NCBI GenBank assembly: GCA_037447655.1
Contig: JBBHKE010000433.1
Location: 1 to 17,022 of the forward strand
Reading direction: 5' to 3'
DNA: 17,022 nucleotides
From: Zygnema cylindricum
Lineage: Eukaryota; Streptophyta; Zygnematophyceae; Zygnematales; Zygnemataceae
Shown piece by piece: positions 1 to 8,700 of the stretch. Below the pieces are notes generated by a model. The model saw only the letters and a program-made list of their open reading frames with translations. It did no database searches and was not told where the DNA came from. Both the position numbers and the translations under genes were made by a program. Numbering within the stretch: position 1 is the first letter of the stretch; each line of letters starts with the position of its first letter.

Positions 1-36
1 AACCTTTCTTGCAAACTGAAACCTTTCTTTGCAGAC

Positions 37-540
37 GTCTTTTGTAGGTTGTCTTTTGCATGTTTTGTCTATGGTGTGTTTTATCTTCTTTCTTTTTTTT
101 GTGGGTTTAAACTTGTGTGTTGTCTTTTAGGTGCTTTCTCTTTTGTTTGTTTTGTCTTTTATGGTTTGTCCTTTTTGTGTTTTGTTTTGTCGTGTGGTTT
201 GTCCTCTGTGTGGTTTGTTTTTTGTGTATTGTCTTTGTTGTCTTTTGTGTTGTCGTTTGTGTTTTTTCTTTTGTGGGACATCTCTTATGTTTTGTCTTTT
301 GTACGTTATGTTGTTTGTGTGATTGGTCTTTTGTGTGGTTTGTCATTTGTGTTTTTTTGTGTGTTTTGTTTTTTGTGTAGTCTTTGTTGTCTTTTGTGTT
401 TTTTCTTTTGTGGGATATCTCTTATGTTTTGACTTTTGTACGTTATGTCTTTTGTGTGATTGGTCTTTAGTGTGGTTTGTCCTTTGGGTTTTTTTGTGTG
501 TTTTGCCTTTGTGTAGTTTGTCTTGTGTTATTTCTTTTGT
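37..540. repeat. T/G-rich degenerate tandem array
   Basis: The plus strand is built from variants of TTTTGTCTTTTGTGTGG and almost lacks A. A higher-order repeat is visible: the phrase TTTTCTTTTGTGGGA followed by ATCTCTTATGTTTTG occurs near 264 and again near 402, about 138 bp apart, after an earlier stretch that differs by a 12-bp indel. Overlapping open frames on both strands here (Cys/Phe/Val-rich on plus, Lys/Thr/Gln-rich on minus) follow from the base composition, so I do not call genes. The first 36 bases hold a small imperfect duplication of AACCTTTCTT. Confidence 0.8.
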
Positions 541-552
541 AGACGTTCATAT

Positions 553-625
553 GGGCCACTTGATTAAAAAGTGTGAGGGTAATCCATATGAGTCCATAGG
601 AAGAAAAAGAGGCAGCAATACGTAA
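553..625 (+). repeat. Short dispersed module, copy 1
   Basis: This is one of three diverged copies of a module in the first 2.4 kb; the others are at 1924-1990 (plus) and 2262-2344 (minus). The plus strand translates to HLIKKCEGNPYESIGRKRGS and then stops. Copy 3 reads FIKKLDGKPFEFMRSKGSS and copy 2 reads KHDGKPSES. Copies 1 and 3 remain similar into the following A-rich stretch, where both contain TGTGGAGGGAATAAAA and then AGCAAGGCAAAA. Family unknown. The IKK-DGxPxE pattern faintly recalls the N-terminus of Ty1/copia Gag, but this is a guess. Confidence 0.5.
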
Positions 626-1204
626 TCTGAAAAACAAAATGTGGAGGGAATAAAAGAAAAAAAATAAGCAAGGCAAAACTAGCAAAAATATGAAAAGATG
701 GGAGGGAAACCGAGAACATCCAAAGAGGCAACAAGCACCAATGTAAACACCTAAGGAGAGTTCCAATAGAGCGCGAAAACAAAAATGAATCAACAAAACC
801 CCAACATATCTAAAAATCTACGAAAAGCAATTGTTCCTTGAATCACGTAGGGATGATCTACACTTGTAATAGACGATTGAAGGAGGATAGAAGTTTGCAC
901 ACCTCTGTGCTCGAACAAGTGTTGACCACAAGCACAGAGAAACTCATTCAAAGCCACACCTAAACAGACAAATATCTCGACGGTACACCAACATGCGGAG
1001 CTGCTTAATTGACGGCTGATTTTGGCGTCGGGTTCGCCAAAACAACGTCACCAAATATACGACGTGCACCATCAAGTATCACAATGTTTAATGGAGGGTG
1101 GATAAAATAGGGGTAGACAATAGCTACAATCCGTAACCAAGTCCACTACAAGAGAAAAAGCGTGCACGTGAAGAATCGGAAAGAAGCTCCTCGAGAAGCT
1201 TTTG
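626..1204. other. Intergenic, no gene seen
   Basis: The stretch is A-rich after the copy-1 module and has no open frame resembling a known protein. A small perfect hairpin, TTTTGGCG / CGCCAAAA with a 7-nt loop, lies at 1020-1042. I see no promoter, RNA gene or transposon end that can be supported. Confidence 0.5.
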
Positions 1205-1300
1205 TGAGTTCGTCTTTTCTGTTTTGTCTTGTGTGATTTGTTTGTGTTTTGTCTTTTGTGTTGCTTTTTACGTTCTGTCCTTTTTATGCTTTGTATTTTG
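1205..1300. repeat. Second T/G-rich patch
   Basis: About 95 bp with the same vocabulary as the array at 37-540 (GTTTTGTCTTGTGTG, GTTTTGTCTTTTGTG), separated from it by A-rich unique sequence. It is probably a detached fragment of the same satellite-like sequence. Confidence 0.6.
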
Positions 1301-1556
1301 TGTGAACGTACGACAAAGTGGGCTGGAAGTTAATTCTGTCTATTCACTGTGGATAGAGTCTCAAACAACAGCAAGTCTCTAAAAGCTTTACTAAGAAGAC
1401 ATTTGGGGGTCATAGGAGATAAGGGGAAACATAAGAGGCTTGGTTGTACCAAACCTTAGAGATTTGCCGAATATTCAACATGAGAGGCAAGAAGAAAAGA
1501 GCACGCGAGTATACTAATATTTTTCCACAAGAGCGGAAAAATGGTGACTACATCTA

Positions 1557-1604
1557 TTCTTGTGTCTCATTTGTTTGTAATTCTTGTGTCTCATTTGTGT
1601 GTAA
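1557..1604 (+). repeat. 24-bp direct tandem pair
   Basis: Two adjacent 24-bp units begin TTCTTGTGTCTCATTTGT at 1557 and 1581. They differ by one base near the end (TTGTAA versus GTGTAA). The pair lies in an open frame that encodes CVSFVCNS / CVSFVCKS, which is only the repeat translated. Confidence 0.8.
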
Positions 1605-3135
1605 GAGTTCCACAGTGATGTCAAACATGCCCAGTCAAGGAAACATTATTGAGGTTAAACCTAACACTACTACTTTGTAGTTCAAGTATTTGTCAAAACA
1701 TAAAAAAAAAGTAGATAGTAGCCCTCTGAGCAAAAGAGTGGACCTGAAGGCGCGATTAATCTATGATCATAGAGAACAATGCGGAAACCAAATTTGCAAA
1801 CAAAATAATAAAGTCAAAGCAAAGAGTAAAAGCCCATGGAAAGAAAAAATCGATATACCAAAAAGTTTGCTTTAGATACAAGCTAAATAGGCTTTTGGAA
1901 CCAAAAGACGTAATGTGCAGGATAAATTAAAAACACGATGGTAAACCATCTGAGTCTGGGGTACAAAAGGCGACATGACCAACACTGATAAACAACAATA
2001 AAAACAAAAGAGCGGCGAAACAAAAAATGGAAGCAACAACAAGGAAGATAAAAGAAAAGATATAAACATTCCGGACTCGTTCACTCCTGTCATAATTATT
2101 TTGGGGTTTGGTTGAGTCATTTTCGTTTTCACACTATTAGATCTTTCCGTAGGTGTTTCATGTTGTGTTTACTGTTTTTTTGGGTGTTTTTGTTTTACCT
2201 GCCATTGTTATGTATGTTCATCGCTTTTGCCTTGCTTGTCTTTTTTATTTTATTCCCTCCACATGTAGCTATTCTTGCTGCTTCCTTTTGATCTCATGAA
2301 TTCGAAAGGTTTACCATCGAGCTTTTTAATAAAGTCGGCCCTTTACCATAAAAGGGGACCCATCCACGTTAAACCGCCATAAAGAAAGAAGTTGGGTGTT
2401 GAAAGTGTTGGAATTGAAACAGGAACCAAAAAACAGAATGGACAATCACAAACTAACACACATTATCTTAGTAGTGTAAATTCATAAAACTTCTTTTGTT
2501 GCTTAGCTTTTCGACTGCAAGGCATATTTTAACAGATTACCAAGGCAAATGAAGTTTTGGCATTTTCTAAGTTTCCTTTTCATTCCAAAGGAGAAAATAT
2601 CTTGACTTTTTCTCCAGCCTGCGTTGCATTTTGTCAACCTTGGTAAGATAAATACTTGGCAGTAGGAATGTGTGATTAGATCTGGGTGGCCACTTAAATG
2701 AAGGAGTACAATAAATTTACCCTCGTAACTGAGATAAACCAAACATCACGCTTATTGAAGGAAGCCAAACGGCTCAGGAAAGAACCGAAAGCAACAGTCG
2801 AGCCAAACAAAACCACAAAACAATGCATCGATTTCAGGAGAAAACCACACATCTATTGAAACAAAATTTGTACAAAGAAACAACCATATGGCGTTGAGCA
2901 AAGTACTAAAAAACAACACAAATATGAAGTGCTCACTAAAGAGTGGTCATGAAATCCATGTACATTAAACTCTAAAAAAAAAAAAAAAATCTAAGCTAAA
3001 CCGGCTGCAAACAACTACAGTACAGGTCCTACTCCGGCAAAAAACTAATTACACCAATGCCATTATGTTTCAGCAACATATGGGAAGTGGTTGGATTATT
3101 TAAACTGTGTATGGTATGAGTTAAAAAAGAACCTC
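1605..3135. other. Intergenic, repeat-derived, no gene seen
   Basis: The stretch includes module copy 2 (1924-1990, plus) and copy 3 (2262-2344, minus), a pyrimidine-rich segment at 2150-2290 that mirrors the A-rich tail of copy 1, and a run of 15 A at about 2975. Open frames are short and match nothing I recognise. It ends where the purine minisatellite begins. Confidence 0.5.
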
Positions 3136-5272
3136 TAGGAGGAAGGATGTGTGAGGAAGGACGTAGGAAGGATGTGGGAAAGGACGTAGGAAGGACGCAA
3201 GGGGAAGGCTGTAGGGAGGATTTAAGAGGAATGATGAAGGAAGGGTGGAAGGATGTAGAAAAAATGCAGGAAGAATATACGAGGAAGGATGTTAGGAAGA
3301 AGGATGTCGGGAGGAATGATGTAGGAGAAGGATGATGGAGGAAAGATGTAGGAGGAAGGATGGAGGAAGGATGTAGGAAGGATGTAGGAGGAAGGATGTG
3401 GGATGGATGTAGGAGGAAGAATATAGGAGGAAGGATGTAGGGGACGGATGTAGGAAGGATGTAGGGGACGGATGTAGGAAGGATGTAGGAAAGGTGTAGG
3501 AGGAAGGATGAAGGAAGGCTGGAAGGATGTAAGAGGAAGGATGTAGGAAAAATGTAGGAAGGATGTATGAGGAAGGATGTAGGAGGAAGGATGCTGGGAA
3601 GAAGGATGTCGGGAGGAATGATGTACGAGAAGGATGAGGGAGGAAGGATGAAGGATGAAGGATGAAGGATGTGGGAAGGATGTAGGAGGAAGGATGTGGG
3701 AAGGATGTAGGAGGAAGGATGTAGGAAGATTGTAGAAGGAAGGATGTAGGAGGAAGGATGTAGGAGGAAGGATGTAGGAGGAAGGATGTAGGAAGGATGT
3801 GGGAGGAAGATGTTAGGAAGAAGGATTTCGGAAGGAATGATGTAGGAGAAGTATGAGGGAGGAAGGATTTAGGGAGGAAGGATGTAGAGGAACGGATGTA
3901 GGAGGAAGGATGCAAGAAAGCAGGTTGTAGGTGGAAGGATGTAGGAGGAAGGATGTCAAGAGGAACGATTTAGAAGGGAGAATGTAAGGAGGATGGATGT
4001 AGGAGAAAGCATGTAGGGGGAGGGTTGTAGGGAGGAAGGATGTAGGAGGAAGGATGAAGGAAGGATGGAAGGATGTAGGAGGAAGGATACAGGAGGAAGG
4101 ATGTTAAGAAGAAGGATGTCGGGAGGAATTATGTAGGAGGAAGGATGAGGGAGGAAGGATGTAGGAGGAAGGATGTAGGAAGAATGTAGGAGGAAGGCTG
4201 TAGGAAGGAAGGATGTAGGAGGAAGGATGTAGGAAGAATGTAGGAGGAAGGCTGTAGGAAGGAAGGATGTAGAGGAAGGATATAGGAGGAAGATCTAGGA
4301 TAAAGGATGTCAGGAGGAATGATGTAGGAGGAAGGATGTAGGAAGAATGTAGGAGGAAGGCTATAGGAAGGAAGGGTGTAGGAGGAAGGATGTAGGAGGA
4401 AGGATGTAGGAAGGCTATAGGAAGGAAGGGTGTAGGAGGAAGGATGTAGGAGGAAGGATGTAGGAAGAATGTAGGAGAAAGGCTGTAGGAAGGAAGGATG
4501 TAGGAGGAAGGATGTAGGAAGAATGTAGGAGAAAGGCTGTAGGAAGGAAGGATCTAGGAGGAAGGATGTAGGAAGGATGTCGAGGAAGGATATAGGAGGA
4601 AGAACTAGGAAAAAGGATGTCAGGAGGAATGATGTAGGAGAAGGATAATGGAGGAAGGATGTTGGGAGAAAGGATGAAGATGGAAAGGATGTTGGGAGAA
4701 AGGATGAAGATGGAAAGGATGTAGGAGGAAGGATGTAGTAAAGAAGGATGTAGGTGGACGGATGTAGGAAGTTGGATATAGGAGGAAGGATGTCGGAGGA
4801 ACGATCTAGGAGGGAGAATGTAGAGAGGAAGGATGTATGGAAGAACGATGTAGGGAGGAAAGACATAGGGAGGAAGGATATAGGAGGAAGGATGTATGCA
4901 GGGAAGGATGTAGGAAGAAGGATTTAGAGGAGGGGGGAGGAAGTTGCAGTGAGGAAGGATGTAGGAGGATATAGGAGGAAAGATTTAGGAGGGAGGATGT
5001 AGGCAGAAGAATGTAGGCAGAGGATGTAGGCGGAAGAATGAAGGGAGGAAGGATGTAAGGAGGAAGGATGTAGAGAGGAAGGATGAGGGAGGATGGATAT
5101 AGGGAGGAAGGATACAGGAGGAGGGATGTAGGGAAGAATGACGTAGGAAGGATGTAAGTCGGAAGGATGTAAGGATGAAGGATGAGGGAGGATGGATGTA
5201 GGGAGGAAGGATACAGGAGAAAGGATGTAGGGAGGGAGGATGGGGGAGGAAAGATGTCGGGAGGAATGAGGA
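3136..5272. repeat. Purine-strand minisatellite (GGAGGAAGGATGTA family)
   Basis: About 2.1 kb of degenerate tandem repeat whose basic unit is the 14-mer AGGAGGAAGGATGT, alternating with an 11-mer form AGGAAGGATGT. The plus strand is almost entirely A and G, with T mainly in ATGT. Longer periods are nested in it. The marker GGCTGTAGGAAGGAA or its GGCTATAGG variant recurs at 4196, 4250, 4359, 4413, 4481 and 4535, with neighbouring pairs 54 bp apart. A block ending GGATGTCAGGAGGAATGATG recurs at 4305 and 4615, 310 bp apart. Related ATGTCGGGAGGAATGATG phrases lie near 3304, 3607 and 4118. Long minus-strand frames (207, 245 and 195 codons of S/Y/I/L/P/T/F/H) follow from the lack of stops in the pyrimidine strand and are not genes. 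It lies about 480 bp past the methyltransferase stop codon. Confidence 0.93.
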
Positions 5273-5749
5273 ATAACAGCATTGCAGGCATGACTAGCGG
5301 GCATGACTGACTGAAGAATATGATAAAGAATATGAGAAAATAGGAGACAAGCTGATTATACGAGCCACACCTTGCGGCAATTAGGAAGGTCACCGAGTTT
5401 CACAGAGACGATGCAAAAAAAGAGCCAAGAGGTTGATGGATTTTGTAGGAAAAGATTGTATCCAGAAAGTGTGAAGGCATTCAGAACGAGTAGACTGAGA
5501 AGAACTGTGAACGAAGGTTCCCAATGGAATTGGCCCACAATAAGACTTGGGATCACCAGTAGTCGATTCTCAGAATTGAGTTCAGAGAAAAATGATTCCA
5601 TGCAGCCCTCCACTTTATCACGTTTGGACAGCTTGAAAACGGGCTTTCATTATTGAAAACTAACAAATGTGTAATCAACCAATATATTAATGAAGCAAAC
5701 ACATTCTGTGAAAACCTCAAATTGAAGTGCCAAGCCTCTTACAGTTTAG
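5273..5749. other. 3' flank of the methyltransferase gene
   Basis: This stretch lies between the stop codon and the minisatellite and should hold the 3' UTR and poly(A) site of the minus-strand gene. On the minus strand a TGTAA begins 9 nt after the stop and an AATAAT lies about 100 nt after it; either could act in 3' end formation, but this is weak. Two overlapping frames occur, 5372-5656 on plus (94 codons) and 5356-5613 on minus (85 codons). I recognise neither, and neither has a partner exon I could find. If one is real it would be a separate small exon or an old repeat fragment. Confidence 0.4.
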
Positions 5750-8700
5750 TTACTTCGATATTGTCTCTTTTTCTTTTCTCCGGCCGTGAACGCATGCCCA
5801 GCCGTCTTCGGCCGTCACTTTCATACTATCGAGGTATCCAGAGTATGCTGCACAGACGGCGTCCACCTGTAGCAAAGCAATCGGTACCAAGAATGCTTTA
5901 AAAACCGATTTTTGAAAAATGACAAGGAATCAACGACCAAGAAAGCATTAAAAAACTGGTTTTTAAACAACGACGAGAAATCTGTGACCAAGAATGCTAT
6001 AAAAACTGATTTTCCAAAAAACAACTGTTAAACTGCCCCCTTTCTTGCTACGAAAGTCAAGTATACGTGTGTCATATATCTTAGAAATTGAGTGCCTACC
6101 GTCAAATGACTCCCAATAAAAAGCCTTAGCAAGCATGCGGGCATCAAGTCGCCAGATTAAAAAAAAGATACCCACCAAGCTGACCAAATGCCTAAAACAG
6201 CATATGCGCTATTAGCTGTGTAAACTCACTTGCTCTTCCAAAATGCCTGAAAGGGCCACTTGTCCCCCTGGCCTGGCATGACCCGCTATGGTGTCTGCCA
6301 GAGCACAAAGAGGATTGAGAAGGATGTTCGCCACTACCACATCAAATTCCCCCTTCCCAGTGGAGTGTCCATTGCTCGAACCTCTACTGTCCAAACCCTC
6401 ATCTGGTATAACATTAACCGCAGCCCCTGATGGCACTGGATCCGGACCATTCAATTTCGCCAAGAAAGATTGATAAGACTCCTTTCCAAAGCCATTTAGA
6501 GACGCATTGTATGCTGAAGAACTTAGAGCCAAAGAATCGATATCTACTCCGACTGTTCGCCGAGCACCAATCTGTACGCCAGAAGAAGCAAACCATTCTT
6601 CAATAAAAAACTAATAACAATGGCGATCAAAGGAACGACCACAAAAATAACCAGTAACATATGAATGTCTCTTATTTGTCATATTGCAAAATCCTGGTTT
6701 CACGGAGTCAATGACTGCACAGAGCATTTCACTTCTATAAAAAAACAGCTCGTATTGCAATGTGCATTACATACCCACGTGGAACACCAGAAACAAGAAG
6801 CAACAAAAACACAGGTGGAACCAAAGAAAAGAGAGACAGATGGACGGATGTTGACACTCTAGAAGACAGAAAAAGAAGAGAAACGTAGGAATTAGAGAAT
6901 AGAGGGGATGACAAGGAAAGATGACAAGGAAGATATAGATGTCGTGCATTGTCAGTAATGTGGCAATATACCTTAAGGGCTGCAAGGGAGAGGACTCCTG
7001 AGCCACAACCGTAGTCAAGAACAAGCTCTCCTCCTCGCAAGGTTTCTCGCAACCATAGCAGACAAAGGCGCGTTGTGGGATGATCTCCAGTGCCAAAGGC
7101 TAACCCAGGTTCCAAAACCACGGATATGGCTGATGGGTCCTGGGTAAAAACGGCAACATAGAAGGTTCAGGGCAGAAGAAACAAGAGCAAAAAATAGACA
7201 GGAGGGAAGAGGAGAGGAGAGTGCCAGTCTGGAAGAGAATGAAAAGGAGCGAATCATCGATAGTTTACTGAACAAAAAGCGAAAACTAACACAGAGGGCC
7301 AAGGGATTCTAAAGGGAAAACCAGCGAGGGAAAGCAAAAACATGGGTAGAGACCTTACTGGAGGGGAACACCAGGACGGTACAATCCAAAAGTCTGGTGC
7401 CAGTTGTATAGGCTTGTGCGTGTTCTGTCATCATAAATAAACCGTCGCAAAAACATAATAATACATTATTACCTTACCGGCTTTGATCACTACACCGCCC
7501 ATCGTTATTAGTGTTAAAGAAAAATTAATGTAAATGCGAAATTAGAATTAATAATACTAATTTAGTGCAAGGTGACGTGGCTGATTTTGGTCCACTTCCT
7601 TAAATAATGTTGTTAACACTATTTTGTGATTTTTGGCCAAAAAAAGTCGCGACAGAATTAGTGTTATTAACACTAATAACGATGGGCAGTGTAGTCGCTT
7701 GACAAAATCAACAAAAAGTGAGTCATGAAATGAAATTGCCGCCATTGCTATATTAATGTTTCAAATTGTCCCCAAGGTAACGAGGAGAAATTGAACGGCT
7801 GATCTACAGAAACTGAGCAGAGTCTTAAATGTTGTGAACGACTTGAACATCAAGTTTGTACAACGAATACATACGACAGCAGTAAGGGTATTCACACTTG
7901 AGCAATGTTGAGTCATGAAATGAAATTGCCGCCATTGCTATATTAATGTTTCAAATTGTCCCCAAGGTAACGAGGAGAAATTGAACGGCTGATCTACAGA
8001 AACTGAGCAGAGTCTTAAATGTTGTGAACGACTTGAACATCAAGTTTGTACAACGAATACATACGACAGCAGTAAGGGTATTCACACTTGAGCAATGTTG
8101 CGTGTGTTTAAAGAACGTTTACGGAATGTTTATGGAGCGTTACCGGATATTTGATTAGAATTAAGTAAGAATTCCCCGATTCTTACTGAATTCTGACAAA
8201 ATAACCGGTAACAATCCGTAAACAATCCGTAAACCAGCATTGCGCAAAGGGTGAATACCCCTAGAGTAACAGTGAAAAAAACAAGACATGAATGTACCTG
8301 AATGTGCAGGACCCAATCCTGATCCACCACCTCAGCAACAGAAAACTCTGGTGGTTTAGAAAGCCCCACTGTTTCAGCTGCCACTGCAACTGCTCTTGCG
8401 ATATCTTCATTTGCCGGAAACAATGCTTTTACAAGGCTCTGCACAGAGGTACTCCCAAAGATTCGGTGTACTGCCCACTGCTATTAATGTGGTTTATGTG
8501 GGTTAACTTTGTATCCTAGTACAATTCTCCTAGATAACAGAGCACTCCACATTAACTCAAGGTGTGCAATAAACAGGTTTCGAAAATATATCTTAACAAA
8601 CCATACACTGTGCAGACATACTAATGATGGTGAAAGAAAGGTGCACCAGCCTTGCAAGCCCAGTTACAGCTGCCTTGAATGATTGCCATTGCAAAACTTA

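Noticed and set aside
49-625. Overlapping plus and minus frames rich in Cys/Phe or Lys/Thr
   Set aside because: They arise from the T/G-rich tandem array; three frames are open over the same DNA and none has non-repeat sequence, except the short module at the end.
3136-5272. CRISPR-like array
   Set aside because: The repeats are contiguous and degenerate without unique spacers, and the window is eukaryotic.
3292-5393. Long minus-strand open frames rich in S, Y, I, L, P, T, F and H
   Set aside because: They are translations of the pyrimidine strand of the minisatellite, which lacks stop codons; several frames are open at once and the peptide is just the repeat unit.
6100-6142. Candidate last exon reading [14 protein letters not shown]
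   Set aside because: It looked like the PrmA C-terminal region and has a GT after it, but there is no AG acceptor in the right place. The true last exon at 5750-5866 has a CAG acceptor, the right phase and the expected [11 protein letters not shown] ending.
7557-7745. 62-codon minus frame
   Set aside because: It lies mostly inside the 199-bp MITE and has no protein-like pattern.
8466-8471. Alternative acceptor (GGGCAG) for exon 4
   Set aside because: It shifts the reading frame relative to phase-0 exon 3; the AG 6 bp further upstream in the transcript keeps the frame and adds WA before VHRIFG.
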